Shown in pieces: positions 1 through 9,031 of a stretch of DNA of 43,549 nucleotides. The stretch's first letter is position 1. Each line of letters starts with the position of its first letter. The DNA comes from an uncultured Pseudomonadota bacterium (GTDB taxonomy: Bacteria; Pseudomonadota; Gammaproteobacteria; Burkholderiales; Burkholderiaceae): contig CAMLIZ010000019.1 in the NCBI GenBank assembly GCA_946480245.1, positions 1 through 43,549 of the forward strand, written 5' to 3'. The position numbers and the translations under genes were made by a program. The notes under the pieces were generated by a model. That model had not been told where the DNA came from. It worked only from the letters and a program-made list of their open reading frames with translations, and made no database searches.

Positions 1-790
1 TGAGTGCGGGCGGCACGTCGCCGCGCGCGATGCGCTGGGCGAAGCCCTCGACCACCGCGGTCTTGCCGACGCCGGCCTCGCCGGTCAGGATCGGGTTGTT
101 CTGGCGCCGCCGCATCAGGATGTCGACCACCTGCCGGATCTCGTCGTCGCGGCCGACGATCGGATCCATCTTGCCGCTGCGCGCCTGCTCCGTGAGGTTG
201 GTGGTGAACTTCTTCAGCGCCTCCTGCTTGCCCATCTGCGCGGGCGCGATCGCGCCGCTCGCTTCGCCGGGCTCGGCACTGCCCGACGAGCCGTCCGTGG
301 CGGTCTGCCCGTCCTCCGGCGAGCCGGCGATGATCTTCAGCAGGCCGTCGGCCAGGTCGTCGGGCTTGATGCGCTCGAACTGGCGCGAGATCGCGAACAG
401 CGCGTTGCGCAGGAAGCTGGTCTTCAGCATGCCCAGCAGCACGTAGCCGCTGCGCACCACGCGGTCGCCATACATCAGCGAGCCGTACACCCAGCCGCGC
501 TCCACCGCATTGGTGATGTTGTCGGAGATGTCGCTGATGGCGGTGGCGCCGCGCGGCAGCCTGTCGAGCGCGGCGGTGATGTCCTTGGCCAGCACCGACA
601 CGTCCAGCCCGTAGTGCTGGATGATGCGGTGCCAGTCGGAATCGGGCGTCTGCACGATCTGCGACACCCAGTGCTCCAGCTCCACGTACGGGTTGCCGCG
701 CAGCTTGCAGAACACAGTGGCGCCTTCGACGGCCTTGTAGGCCAGGCTGTTGAGCTTGCCGAAGACGGCGACGCGAGAGATCTCTGCCAT
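1..790 (-). CDS. tssH: TssH/ClpV, T6SS sheath-disassembly AAA+ ATPase (3' part missing)
   Basis: Only the first 263 residues lie in the window; the gene continues past base 1. ClpV is a hexameric ATPase that pulls apart the contracted TssB/TssC sheath so it can be reused. The N-terminus ([20 protein letters not shown]) is typical of the ClpV N-domain (about residues 1-155). A Ser/Gly/Ala-rich linker (about 160-185) follows, then the first AAA+ module with Walker A GEAGVGKT at residues 237-244. The second AAA+ module is out of view. The ATG lies 12 bases after the tssG stop, with a GAAAGA purine stretch between, so it is translated from the same operon. The alternative, a housekeeping ClpB, is unlikely because of the N-domain and the T6SS context. 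Confidence 0.95.
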   Translation of the reverse strand, partial: MAEISRVAVFGKLNSLAYKAVEGATVFCKLRGNPYVELEHWVSQIVQTPDSDWHRIIQHYGLDVSVLAKDITAALDRLPRGATAISDISDNITNAVERGWVYGSLMYGDRVVRSGYVLLGMLKTSFLRNALFAISRQFERIKPDDLADGLLKIIAGSPEDGQTATDGSSGSAEPGEASGAIAPAQMGKQEALKKFTTNLTEQARSGKMDPIVGRDDEIRQVVDILMRRRQNNPILTGEAGVGKTAVVEGFAQRIARGDVPPAL

Positions 791-801
791 GGCGGGGTCT
801 T

Positions 802-1881
802 TCAGGAGGAAGCGGGTTGCGGATGGGCGGCGGCCTGGCGCATCGCACGCTGCACTGCCGGCCCGGGGGCGAGGCGCAGTTCGGCGTGCTGCGTGCGGCG
901 CGTGCTGCCGAGCCAGGAGGTCCAGCCCAGGCGGCCGTGGCGGCCGGGGCGTGTGGGGGCCACGTGTTCGGGCTTGAGCGTGAGCTGCAGGTCCCACGCG
1001 AATTCGAGGCCCACGTACTGCTCCACCAGCGCCACCAGCGCGGGCAGCGCGGTGCCGCCTGGCAGCAGCGATTCGAACGCGGCGCGGTCGAGCGGGCCGA
1101 TGTGAAGCCGGAAGTGGTGCTGGCGATCCCACACCATCGTGCCCAGCACGGCGCTCTGGCCGACGCGCGCGCTGTTGTTGCGGCGCCCGCCGATCAGGCG
1201 GCCGATGCGCGAGCGCTCGCTGGGCGGCAAGGGCATCCAGCCGCCGGCGAATTGCTCCACCTGCACCGGGCGCCGCAGGTAGCCGGTGAGCAGTTGCGCC
1301 AGCCCGTCGGCATTGCGCACCTGACGCGACAGCAGCCCCGCGAAGTAGCGCTTGGCCTGCTCCGGCGCCGCGTCACGCGCCTGCACGCCGGGCAGGCCCA
1401 GGCCGATCAGCGAGCCGACGTAGGCGGCAAAGCGATCCTCGGCCGGGCGGTCCAGGCTGACCGTGGGCTGGGCCTGCGCCCAGGCGCGGTAGAACAGCAG
1501 CAGCAGGCGGTGGTGGAACAGGTCGGCAAAGCGAGCAAAGGTGGCGTCACCGTGGTGCAGCAGGCGCTCGCGCGCATGCTCGGTCAGGTGCAGCGGCAGC
1601 GGGCCATTCGGGCCGAACAGGCCGAAGAAGCGCACCTCGATGCGGGGCTTGCCGCCCGGGCCCGAGGGCGAGACGGCATGCAGTGCGCTCGGCGCAAACG
1701 ACAGGTCCGGCGCCTGGCCGAGGCGCACCGGCTCGTCGGCCGGCTTGCGTGCCGTGCCCAGCCGCGGCTTGCCGGAATGCGCGTCGATCTCGCGCAGCGT
1801 ATGGAAGAAGTCATGCGCCCAGGGCTCGTCGGCCAGCGCCTGCAGCCATTGGGGGCTCAGAGGATCGGGCGTGTCCCGCAT
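802..1881 (-). CDS. tssG: TssG, T6SS baseplate protein
   Basis: This 359-residue protein matches TssG in length and in its hallmark segment [16 protein letters not shown] (about residues 86-101), which is the family signature. TssG works with TssF and TssE to form the cytoplasmic T6SS baseplate wedge that initiates sheath assembly. The start at 1881 lies inside the end of tssF (25-base overlap), which indicates translational coupling and fits the fixed TssF:TssG assembly. The C-terminus ends HPQPASS, 12 bases before tssH. No domain appears missing. Confidence 0.93.
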   Translation of the reverse strand: MRDTPDPLSPQWLQALADEPWAHDFFHTLREIDAHSGKPRLGTARKPADEPVRLGQAPDLSFAPSALHAVSPSGPGGKPRIEVRFFGLFGPNGPLPLHLTEHARERLLHHGDATFARFADLFHHRLLLLFYRAWAQAQPTVSLDRPAEDRFAAYVGSLIGLGLPGVQARDAAPEQAKRYFAGLLSRQVRNADGLAQLLTGYLRRPVQVEQFAGGWMPLPPSERSRIGRLIGGRRNNSARVGQSAVLGTMVWDRQHHFRLHIGPLDRAAFESLLPGGTALPALVALVEQYVGLEFAWDLQLTLKPEHVAPTRPGRHGRLGWTSWLGSTRRTQHAELRLAPGPAVQRAMRQAAAHPQPASS

Positions 1882-3728
1882 CGCGGCCTCCCGATCAGGA
1901 TCTCGCCGCGCGTCTGCGAGCGCACGCGGGTTTCGGTGAAGCCGTTGAGCGACACGTGGCGCGCGAAGAAGCGCTCGAGCACGCAGCCGAGCAGGAACGC
2001 GCTGCCGCCCTGGAACGCGAGCTCGTCCACCTCCACCTCGATCTGCACGCCGCGGCCGAAGGCGATCGGCCCCGGCATGCCAAGGCGACGCACCACCGGC
2101 CGCGTGCGCGCCGAGCGCACGCCTTCGATCTGGCGCTGCAGCGCCGCGTCGCCCTCGTGTGCATACAGCCGCAGCATCTCGCGCAGCGCGGCCGCGCCTT
2201 GCTGCTCATCGGTGTCCAGCAGCGACAGGTGATTGAGCGTAAGCTGGTTGATGAAGCGCCAGGCCACGTTGGCCTGGCTTTGCGCGGGCAGCGGACGCGA
2301 CGGGCCCTTGACCACGCGGATGCCGGCCACCGGTGCGGCGGTGTCCAGCACCAGGTCGTGGCCCGCGCCGAGCAGCGGCATCAGCAGCGGCAGGTCGCGG
2401 TTGGAGCACAGGGCCTTCACGCCCAGTTGCTGCAGGTCGCCGGGGTAGGGCGCCTCGCGCGGATCGACCACCGAGATGAAGACCTCGCTGCCGATGTACG
2501 AGGAGCGCGGGCCTTCGCGGCGCTGTGCGTCCGACATCAGGCGCGGCTCGCGCTGCTGCGAGAAGTAGGCGTCGTGCTGGTGGTCCTCGGTGTGGAAGGC
2601 AGCGTACAGCGGCAGGAAGTTGCGCTCGCTGTCCAGCCCGGTGCCGTGGCCGGTGACCTCGGTGATCTCGACGATCTCGTAGTCCATCGGCCGGGTGCGG
2701 TCAGGCACCACGTGGAAGTCGTAGGTGCCCGGCGTGACGTGGATGCGGTCGCAGCGGTGCTCGAACAGGTTGATCGCCGGCACGCAGTGCAGCGCGAAGC
2801 TGCCGGCGTCCACGGTCTGCTGCAGCTGCGTGTCGCCGCGCGAGAACAGCAGCACCACGTCGGCCTGCTGGCCGCCGACGCGGCGCAACGCCTCGCCCAG
2901 GCCCTTGAGGTCGAAGAACAGGAAGCGCTGCGGGAACGCAAAGTACTCCTGCAGCAGCCGGTAGCCCTGGAAGCCGCGCAGGCTCACCGGCAGCAGCGCA
3001 TGCTCGTCGTCGAAGCCCACCGGCTCCACCAGGTCGGGCGACAGCAGCTCATGCTTGCCGCTGCCCGGTGCGCCGAGCACGAAGCCGCCCAGCGCGTGAC
3101 CGCAGATCAGCTCGTGCAGGCGGAACGCCACCTCGTCGATCCCGGCGCAATGCACGCGCAGGTCATCGCAGGTGATCTGGGAAAAGTCGAGCCCGCCGGT
3201 GGTGCGCAGGCTGATGCGCACGCCGCCGCCGTACTTGCGCCACTCGGGCACGGTGGCCAGCGGCAGGTTGGCGGCGTGCGTGAAGTACTCGGCCGACACC
3301 AGCTCCACCGGCCACAGCTGCAGGTCGTGCGCCGTGCGGAAGCGGCACACCGTGGGGCCGCTCTTGCCCGGCTGCGCGCGCAGCGTGCTGCCGCGCGGCA
3401 CCACCGGGCCCTGTGCGAGCGCAGCGTCACCCGGGTTGGGCTGCAGCTGCGCGATCAGCATCGCCGGCAGCGGCGCCAGGAACTGCGGATGCACCACGTC
3501 GATCAGCCGCTGCGTGAAGCGCGGGAACTCGGCGTCGAGCTTGAGCTGGATGCGAGCGGCGAGGAACGCGAAGCCTTCGAGCAGGCGCTCGACGTAGGGG
3601 TCGGTCACCTCCACGCCGTCCATGCGCAGCCGCGCCGCGATCTTGGGGAACTGCGTTGCGAACTCTGCGCCCATCTCGCGCAGGTGCTGCAGTTCCTGGT
3701 TGTAGTAGCGAAGCAGCCGAGGATCCAT
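1857..3728 (-). CDS. tssF: TssF, T6SS baseplate protein
   Basis: The 623-residue product starts MDPRLLRYYNQELQHLREMG, the conserved TssF opening, and has the usual family length. It contains the typical early segment with FPKIAARL and DPYVERLLEGFAFLAARIQLKLD. TssF is the large wedge subunit of the T6SS baseplate, binding TssG, TssE and TssK. The gene overlaps tssG at its 3' end and follows tssE by 22 bases, so the order tssE-tssF-tssG is the standard one. The start has no strong ribosome binding site, which fits coupling to the upstream gene. Confidence 0.95.
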   Translation of the reverse strand: MDPRLLRYYNQELQHLREMGAEFATQFPKIAARLRMDGVEVTDPYVERLLEGFAFLAARIQLKLDAEFPRFTQRLIDVVHPQFLAPLPAMLIAQLQPNPGDAALAQGPVVPRGSTLRAQPGKSGPTVCRFRTAHDLQLWPVELVSAEYFTHAANLPLATVPEWRKYGGGVRISLRTTGGLDFSQITCDDLRVHCAGIDEVAFRLHELICGHALGGFVLGAPGSGKHELLSPDLVEPVGFDDEHALLPVSLRGFQGYRLLQEYFAFPQRFLFFDLKGLGEALRRVGGQQADVVLLFSRGDTQLQQTVDAGSFALHCVPAINLFEHRCDRIHVTPGTYDFHVVPDRTRPMDYEIVEITEVTGHGTGLDSERNFLPLYAAFHTEDHQHDAYFSQQREPRLMSDAQRREGPRSSYIGSEVFISVVDPREAPYPGDLQQLGVKALCSNRDLPLLMPLLGAGHDLVLDTAAPVAGIRVVKGPSRPLPAQSQANVAWRFINQLTLNHLSLLDTDEQQGAAALREMLRLYAHEGDAALQRQIEGVRSARTRPVVRRLGMPGPIAFGRGVQIEVEVDELAFQGGSAFLLGCVLERFFARHVSLNGFTETRVRSQTRGEILIGRPRCGTRPIL

Positions 3729-3750
3729 CAGCGTGCACCGGCGGGCGGGG

Positions 3751-4254
3751 TCACCGTGCCAGCTCCTTCACCGCGACGCGACCGGTTTCGAGGTCGATGT
3801 CGGTGTGCAGCAGCAGCTCCAGCGGCACCGGCTGCGCCCACAGGTGGCCGCTGATGCGCAGGCTGAGCTGGTTGTGATGGTCGAGCTGCTGCTCCGAGAT
3901 CAGCGCCTCCACCTTCAGGCTGGCGGCCAGGATGCGTGGCTCCATGTCGAGGATCGCCTGCCGCACGTTGGCCTCCAGCGTGGCCGCGTTGATGCCGGAG
4001 GCCGACAGGCCGGACAGCGGCGGCAGCCCGTAGCCCAGCACCGAACGGCGCGCCAGCTCCTGGGCGCCGAACTCGTCGTCGGCCAGCGCCGATGTGTTGA
4101 ACAGCCAGGTGAGGTCGCGCAGCACCGCATCGCGCAGGCGGTTGCGGCTCATCACGCGCTGCTCGGGCGCCTCCACCTGCGTGCCCGGGTCGTCGTCCAT
4201 CAGCCGGTCCAGCAGGGCCGGCTGCAGGCGATCGAGAGCCTTGGGCAGGTTCAT
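3751..4254 (-). CDS. tssE: TssE, gp25-like T6SS baseplate protein
   Basis: This 167-residue protein belongs to the GPW/gp25 lysozyme-like fold family used as a baseplate component in T6SS and contractile phages. Visible family features are the N-terminal half with RDLTWLFNT, the middle VLGYGLPPLSG, and the segment around NVRQAILDMEPRIL. TssE helps start sheath polymerisation. It sits 12 bases after tagJ and 22 bases before tssF. The ATG has only a weak upstream GAG, so translation probably depends on tagJ. Confidence 0.92.
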   Translation of the reverse strand: MNLPKALDRLQPALLDRLMDDDPGTQVEAPEQRVMSRNRLRDAVLRDLTWLFNTSALADDEFGAQELARRSVLGYGLPPLSGLSASGINAATLEANVRQAILDMEPRILAASLKVEALISEQQLDHHNQLSLRISGHLWAQPVPLELLLHTDIDLETGRVAVKELAR

Positions 4255-4266
4255 CGCGCGTGGCGC

Positions 4267-5064
4267 TCAGTCGCCGCCCAGTTCGACCAGGCGCACGTCC
4301 ATCAGCGCGAAGTCGCCGGCGTCGGTGGCGAGCAGGCGCTGGCCCACGCCCACCTGGCCGCCAGAGGGCGTGTCGCGCCATTCGGTCTTGCGTGCCAGTG
4401 CGAGCGCGCCATCGGCGAGGTCGGTGCCGGCGTAGCGCGTGGGGATCAGTGCGACGGTGTTGCCGCCGTTGGTGAATTCGAGCGTGGCCGGGGTCCACAC
4501 CGTGTCGCGCAGGTCGGCCGGGGCCTCCAGTTCCACGCGTTGCAGGTGCATGAAGGGCAGCCAGTAGTAGCGGCCGTTGATCACCGCTTCCATCACGGGG
4601 CCGAGCCGCATGTCGGCGTCGGCGATCCACTCGAAGCGCTGACCGTCGATGCGGCCGGCCGTGGCCGGCGCCTGCTCCAAGGCCTCGTCCCGCAGGCGTT
4701 TTGCGTCACCGGTTTCGCCGCGACCTTCGCGCAGCAGCGCTTCCAGCAGCAGAGCCACCCAGGGCTCGGGCTCGCCGAACAGCAGCGGCACGCGCTGGCC
4801 CTGGAACACCTGCTCGCGCAGGCGCTCGCACTGGATGGCCTCGCGGTAGGTCTGCACCATCGGCAGCGCCGATGGATCGAACTCGCCGGCCACGTTGAGT
4901 TGGTTCAGCGCGCGGTCCCACTGGCCCAGCACGCACAGCAGCTGGAACAGGAACACGCGCAGCTTGGGGTCCGAGGGCTTGGCACGCACCTCGTCCTGCA
5001 GGGCTTTCAGCGCGGCGTGCGGGTCGCCTTGGCGCAACAGATCCTGGGAGGCACTCATCGCCAT
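4267..5064 (-). CDS. tagJ: TagJ/ImpE, T6SS accessory protein
   Basis: The 265-residue product has the ImpE architecture: an N-terminal TPR-like helical part (about 1-120; GDPHAALKALQDEVRAKPSD) and a C-terminal beta-rich part (about 140-265; EWIADADMRLGPVMEAVING, then FMHLQRVELEAP). In T6SS clusters that carry it, TagJ binds the N-terminal part of TssB and modulates ClpV-dependent sheath disassembly. Two in-frame ATGs (5064 and 5058) are possible; GAAGG precedes the first. The gene follows the hcp terminator-like hairpin at 5093-5131, so expression of tagJ and all genes after it may be lower than that of hcp. Confidence 0.9.
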   Translation of the reverse strand: MAMSASQDLLRQGDPHAALKALQDEVRAKPSDPKLRVFLFQLLCVLGQWDRALNQLNVAGEFDPSALPMVQTYREAIQCERLREQVFQGQRVPLLFGEPEPWVALLLEALLREGRGETGDAKRLRDEALEQAPATAGRIDGQRFEWIADADMRLGPVMEAVINGRYYWLPFMHLQRVELEAPADLRDTVWTPATLEFTNGGNTVALIPTRYAGTDLADGALALARKTEWRDTPSGGQVGVGQRLLATDAGDFALMDVRLVELGGD

Positions 5065-5079
5065 CGCCTTCGTGCGTCA

Positions 5080-5131
5080 GAGAAAGGAAACGCCGCCGCG
5101 CCAACCCGCTAGCTGCGGGCCTGCGCGGCGG
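5080..5131 (-). terminator. Stem-loop with T-rich tail after hcp (terminator or attenuator)
   Basis: Read on the minus strand, a perfect 9-bp outer stem (CCGCCGCGC with GCGCGGCGG, plus-strand 5123-5131 and 5093-5101) encloses a perfect 5-bp inner stem (CCCGC/GCGGG, 5115-5119 and 5105-5109). A T-rich stretch, CGTTTCCTTTCTCT, follows at 5092-5079. It lies between the hcp stop and the tagJ start. The form is that of an intrinsic terminator with an imperfect U tract, so partial read-through into the rest of the T6SS operon is likely. Confidence 0.6.
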
Positions 5132-5153
5132 TGTGCCGACAAGACCGCGAGGG

Positions 5154-5636
5154 TCACATCTTGACGTTCTCGGCGATGTTCCAGGCAGCCTCGACCGCAG
5201 CGTCGCCGGAGCCGTCGGGCTTCTGCGGCGTGTACTCGAGCTTGAACTCGGCGAAGTTCAGCGTCACGTTCTCGGTCAGGCGGTCCTCGCCGCCGGAGCC
5301 GCCGGTGCTGATGCTGGAGATGATCACTTCCTTCATCGTGATCTTGATGTACTCGAGCGGCTTGTCGCCGGCCTTGCGCACGATGAGCGTGGCTTCCTTG
5401 AAGTGCTTGCCGCTGCAGCAGGCGGAGACCAGCGCGGGGGAGCCCTTGTCGACGTACTTGGTCAGGGAGATGTCCTGCACCGACACCTTGCCGGCGCCAC
5501 CGCCGCCGCCCACGTGCGTGGTGCCCGATTGAGACATGCCCCAGCTCCAGGCCAGCACGTCGATGGTGCCCTTGTGCTTGGAGTCAACGGACTCGCCCTT
5601 GACATCATCGATCTTCAGAAACATGTCGACAGCCAT
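5154..5636 (-). CDS. hcp: Hcp/TssD, T6SS inner tube protein
   Basis: The 160-residue protein begins MAVDMFLKIDDVKGES and is a normal-length Hcp. Hcp hexamers stack into the tube that is ejected by sheath contraction, and also carry some effectors. Other family segments seen are the WSWGMSQSG region and ITMKEVIISS. An unusual feature is the Gly-rich loop THVGGGGGAG (about 40-50), which also occurs in many betaproteobacterial Hcp proteins. An AGGAG ribosome binding site stands 6 bases before the ATG. Its own flanking stem-loops (5093-5131 and 5677-5696) suggest separate control of its mRNA level. Confidence 0.95.
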   Translation of the reverse strand: MAVDMFLKIDDVKGESVDSKHKGTIDVLAWSWGMSQSGTTHVGGGGGAGKVSVQDISLTKYVDKGSPALVSACCSGKHFKEATLIVRKAGDKPLEYIKITMKEVIISSISTGGSGGEDRLTENVTLNFAEFKLEYTPQKPDGSGDAAVEAAWNIAENVKM

Positions 5637-5676
5637 GTGGTTCTCCTGTGGCTATGAATGAAAGGAATCGCTCGGT

Positions 5677-5696
5677 GGCCACCCCCTGAGGCGGCC
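5677..5696 (-). other. Hairpin between tssC and hcp
   Basis: On the minus strand GGCCGCC and GGTGGCC form a 7-bp stem with one G-U pair and a 6-base loop. It lies in the 85-base gap between the tssC stop and the hcp start. There is no U tract, so it is not a terminator. It could be an mRNA processing or stability element. Confidence 0.35.
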
Positions 5697-5721
5697 GGTA
5701 CTGCAACGGCAAAGGCGCGCC

Positions 5722-7215
5722 TTACGCGCCCTTCACGGACGGCAGCTTGGACACCAGCCGCAACGAGACGGTGAGGCCCTCGAGCTGGTAGTGCGGCCGC
5801 AGGAAGAACTTGGACGAGTAGTAGCCGGGGTTGCCCTCGACTTCCTCGACCACCACCTCGGCGGCGGCCAGCGGCTTGCGGGCCTTGGTGGCCTCGGAAG
5901 AGTGCGCGGGATCGCCGTCCACGTACTGCGTGATCCAGTTTTGCAGCCACAGCTGCACCTCGTCGCGCTCCTTGAAGCTGCCGATCTTGTCGCGCACGAT
6001 GCACTTCAGGTAGTGCGCGAAGCGGCAGGTGGCGAACAGGTAGGGCAGGCGCGCGGCCAGGTTGGCGTTGGCGGTGGCGTCCGGGTCGTCGTACTCGGCC
6101 GGCTTGTGCAGCGACTGCGCGCCGATGAAGGCGGCGAAGTCGCTGTTCTTGCGGTGGATCAGCGGCATGAAGCCGGCCTTGGCCAGCTCGGCCTCGCGCC
6201 GGTCGCTGATGGCGATCTCGGTGGGGCACTTCATGTCGACGCCGCCGTCGTCGGTGGGGAAGCTGTGCGTCGGCAGGCCTTCCACGGCACCGCCCGACTC
6301 GATACCGCGGATGCGCGAGCACCAGCCGAATTCCTTGAACGAGCGGTTGATGTTGGTGGCCATGGCGTATGCCGCGTTGGCCCAGGTGTACTTGTTGTGG
6401 TCGGCGGCGCCGGTGTCTTCCTCGAAGTTGAACTCCTCCACCGGGTTGGTGCGCGCGCCGTAGGGCATGCGCGCCAGGAAGCGCGGCATCGCCAGGCCCA
6501 GGTACTTGGAATCATCCGATTCGCGCAGCGAGCGCCAGGCGGCGTACTCGGGGGTCTGGAAGATCTTGGTCAGGTCACGCGGATTGGCCAACTCCTGCCA
6601 GGAGCCCATCTGCATCACCGTGGGCGACACGCCCGTGATGAAGGGCGCGTGGCCGGCGGCCGACACCTTGGCCATTTCGCCCAGCAGTTCCACGTCGGGC
6701 GCGCTCTGGTCGAAGTGATAGTCGCCCACCAGGCACCCGAAGGGCTCGCCGCCGAACTGGCCGTACTCTTCCTCGTACACCTTCTTGAACAGCGGGCTCT
6801 GGTCCCAGTTGGTGCCCTTGTAGCGCTTGAGGGTCTTGCCCAGCTCGCCCTTCGAGATGTTCATCACGCGGATCTTCAGCATCTCGTCGGTTTCGGTGTT
6901 GTTGACGAGATAGTGCAGGCCGCGCCAGGCGCCCTCGAGCTTCTGGAACTCCTCGTTGTGCAGGATCTGGTTGATCTGCTCCGAGAGCTTGCGGTCGATG
7001 GCCGCGATCATGTCCTCGATGGACTTGACCACGTCCTTGCCGATCAGCTGGGTCTGCGACAGCGCCTGTGCCGCGAGGGTTTGCACCGCCTGCTCGACGG
7101 CGCTCTTGGCCTCGTCGGTCTTCGGCTTGAATTCCTTCTGCAGCAGCGACGCGAGGTCACTGCCTTCGAGGTTGACGGCGGCCAGGGCCGACGCGGCTTG
7201 GGTTGCTTCTGCCAT
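5722..7215 (-). CDS. tssC: TssC, large T6SS contractile sheath subunit
   Basis: The 497-residue product is a full-length TssC (VipB). Family landmarks are LHNEEFQKLEGAWRGLHYLV (about 80-100), the segment GEPFGCLVGDYHFDQ, and RFLARMPYG in the middle. The C-terminal part contains LQNWITQYVDGDP. TssC pairs with TssB to build the contractile sheath around the Hcp tube. The start at 7215 is preceded by CAGGAG with good spacing, and tssB ends 18 bases upstream. Nothing appears truncated. Confidence 0.97.
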   Translation of the reverse strand: MAEATQAASALAAVNLEGSDLASLLQKEFKPKTDEAKSAVEQAVQTLAAQALSQTQLIGKDVVKSIEDMIAAIDRKLSEQINQILHNEEFQKLEGAWRGLHYLVNNTETDEMLKIRVMNISKGELGKTLKRYKGTNWDQSPLFKKVYEEEYGQFGGEPFGCLVGDYHFDQSAPDVELLGEMAKVSAAGHAPFITGVSPTVMQMGSWQELANPRDLTKIFQTPEYAAWRSLRESDDSKYLGLAMPRFLARMPYGARTNPVEEFNFEEDTGAADHNKYTWANAAYAMATNINRSFKEFGWCSRIRGIESGGAVEGLPTHSFPTDDGGVDMKCPTEIAISDRREAELAKAGFMPLIHRKNSDFAAFIGAQSLHKPAEYDDPDATANANLAARLPYLFATCRFAHYLKCIVRDKIGSFKERDEVQLWLQNWITQYVDGDPAHSSEATKARKPLAAAEVVVEEVEGNPGYYSSKFFLRPHYQLEGLTVSLRLVSKLPSVKGA

Positions 7216-7233
7216 GAGGGTCTCCTGCTCCTG

Positions 7234-7737
7234 TTAGGCCTTGCCTTCTTCCGGCTTGGCGGTGCTGGCCAACGAGCTCAGCAGCGCCGGGTCGGCCAGC
7301 AACTTGGCCACCAGCTCCTCGGCGCCCGACTTGCCGTCCATGTAGGTCACCAGGTTCTGCAGCTGCTGGCGCGCTTCGAGCAGCTTGTTGAGCGAATCCA
7401 CCTTGCGCGCGATGGCGGCAGGGGTGAAGTCGTCCATGCTGTCGAAGGTGATGTCCACGCTCATGTTGCCCTCGCCGGTGAGCGTGTTGGGCACCTGGAA
7501 CGCGACGCGCGGCTTCATGGCCTTCATGCGCGAATCGAAGTTGTCCACGTCGATCTCGAGGAACTTGCGGTCCGACACGGGCGGCAGCGGCTCGGCCGGC
7601 TTGCCCGACAGGTCGGAGAGCACGCCCATCACGAAGGGCAGCTGAACCTTCTTCTGCGCGCCGTAGAGCTCGACGTCGTATTCGATCTGCACGCGCGGCG
7701 CCCGATTGCGGGCAATGAACTTCTGGCTGCTGCTCAT
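7234..7737 (-). CDS. tssB: TssB, small T6SS contractile sheath subunit
   Basis: The 167-residue protein starts MSSSQKFIARNRAPRVQIEY, the conserved TssB (VipA) N-terminus. The middle carries ELPFVMGV-like QLPFVMGVLSDLSG and the segment RKFLEIDVDNFDSRM. I chose the ATG at 7737 because AGGAG lies just upstream (plus-strand 7742-7747). A longer frame to 7812 exists, but it adds 25 non-conserved residues overlapping the end of tssA. TssB heterodimerises with TssC to form the sheath; its exposed helix is the ClpV recognition site, and TagJ binds TssB in systems that have it. Confidence 0.95.
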   Translation of the reverse strand: MSSSQKFIARNRAPRVQIEYDVELYGAQKKVQLPFVMGVLSDLSGKPAEPLPPVSDRKFLEIDVDNFDSRMKAMKPRVAFQVPNTLTGEGNMSVDITFDSMDDFTPAAIARKVDSLNKLLEARQQLQNLVTYMDGKSGAEELVAKLLADPALLSSLASTAKPEEGKA

Positions 7738-7771
7738 GGCGACTCCTATTGAGAAATGGGCCGTTGGGGAA

Positions 7772-8821
7772 TCAGCTGGCGTCGTCGAGCTGCACGCTCT
7801 CGGGGTCGACACCCATCACGCGGGCCACCTCGGCCAGCGCGTCGGGCGCCAACTCCTTCATCAGCTGGAGGAAGTTGCGGTTGATCATGCGGCGCGCGCG
7901 CCTGAGCAGCAGCGGCGCCGGGTTGGTGGGTTCGGTGCGCTCGAGGAAGTCGCACACCATGTCGATGGCGCGCACGGCCTCCTCGCGCGAATTGACCGCG
8001 CCGCTCAGGCCGGCCCGTGCAGGGCGCGGGCTGCCGTCGGCGGACGGGGCGGCGCCGCTGTCGTCGGTTGCGTCGGGAGCGGCTTCGGCAGGTGCCGGCA
8101 GCGCGCCCGCGACCGTCTGGATGGCGGCGTACAAGGGCTTCAGGTCCACCGCCTGCTCGATGCCCACGCGGTCGTTCAGCAACGCGATCAGCGCCTTGCT
8201 GCGCTCCAGCGCGGCCTGCACGCGGTCGCGGATCTCGGGCTCCTGCGCCAGGGCGGCTTCGAGCATCTGCTCGAGCTGGCCGCGCGACAGCGCGGTTTCG
8301 TCGGCGCGCGGCGCCATCAGGCCGAGCGCCAGCTCGACGCCGCGCACGGTGAGCTCGCCCACGCCGCGCTGGCGCAGCAGCACCGCGTGGCGCAGGTCGC
8401 CGATCAAGCCTTCAGGTTCGCGCAGCACGCCCAGTGCGTTCATGCGCGCATAGGGGTCGCCGTCGTCGGGGTCGGGCAGCGGGTGCACCGATTCCCAGAA
8501 CTGGTCGAGCAGGCCATGCAGCAGGCGCAGGCCCTGGGGCAGCGCGGCAAAGCCTTCGACATGCACCATCGCACGCAGCCAGAGCACGGCCGCACGCAGG
8601 TCGCGGCTGCGCTCGAGCAAGGCCTCGGCCTGCGAGCGCACGCTGTTCCAGTCCGGCGGTTCGCCAGCGTCCCACTGTGTTTCGGGCTTGCCCGCAGCAG
8701 CTTGCTGCAGCGCGAGAAACGCGTTGTCGTATTCGAGATCGGGGCCGCAGGGAGCAGAGGCATCGGAAAGAGGCTGCAGCAGACGATCGACGAGCGATGC
8801 TCCAACTTCATCGACGCTCAC
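7772..8821 (-). CDS. tssA: TssA, T6SS assembly cap/baseplate protein (ImpA N-terminal domain)
   Basis: This is a 349-residue ImpA_N protein when started at GTG 8821. The ImpA N-terminal domain covers about residues 8-190 and includes DLEYDNAFLALQQAA, then FWESVHPLPDPDDGDPYARM. A low-complexity linker (about 250-280) leads to a C-terminal helical domain with FLERTEPTNPAPLLLRRARR. TssA primes baseplate assembly and tail-tube/sheath polymerisation. The GTG start is supported by GGAGGG at 8831-8836, 9 bases upstream; an ATG at 8926 in the same frame would add 35 residues with no family likeness. It is the first gene of the T6SS operon as seen here. Confidence 0.88.
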   Translation of the reverse strand: MSVDEVGASLVDRLLQPLSDASAPCGPDLEYDNAFLALQQAAAGKPETQWDAGEPPDWNSVRSQAEALLERSRDLRAAVLWLRAMVHVEGFAALPQGLRLLHGLLDQFWESVHPLPDPDDGDPYARMNALGVLREPEGLIGDLRHAVLLRQRGVGELTVRGVELALGLMAPRADETALSRGQLEQMLEAALAQEPEIRDRVQAALERSKALIALLNDRVGIEQAVDLKPLYAAIQTVAGALPAPAEAAPDATDDSGAAPSADGSPRPARAGLSGAVNSREEAVRAIDMVCDFLERTEPTNPAPLLLRRARRMINRNFLQLMKELAPDALAEVARVMGVDPESVQLDDAS

Positions 8822-9031
8822 GAACGCACTCCCTCCGAGGGTGATGACCGGTGTCTCCCGATCGTGTTGATTCAAAACGGGCGGAGTGTCGCAGGCTTGC
8901 GTGACGCTGAAAACCCCCGTTTGCACTAGCCCGTACCGAACGTAATTTCTTCACTTCGGGGCTTGTTCGCGCTGCCGCGTTGGCGCAGACTGCGCGCCGC
9001 CCCAAACCGGTAACCGCACGCAGGAGACGCG
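8822..9031. promoter_or_regulatory. Divergent intergenic region between tssA and the two-partner secretion genes
   Basis: These 210 bases separate the leftward T6SS operon from the rightward tpsB-tpsA pair, so they should hold promoters for both. The part at about 8870-8960 is less GC-rich than its surroundings. I looked for a sigma-54 GG-N10-GC site on the T6SS side and for sigma-70 hexamers on both strands, and found nothing convincing. Confidence 0.4.

Noticed and set aside
8840..8980. Sigma-54 promoter for the T6SS operon
   Set aside because: No GG-N10-GC match with the wider consensus was found on the minus strand; the nearest candidate has 11 bases between GG and GC.
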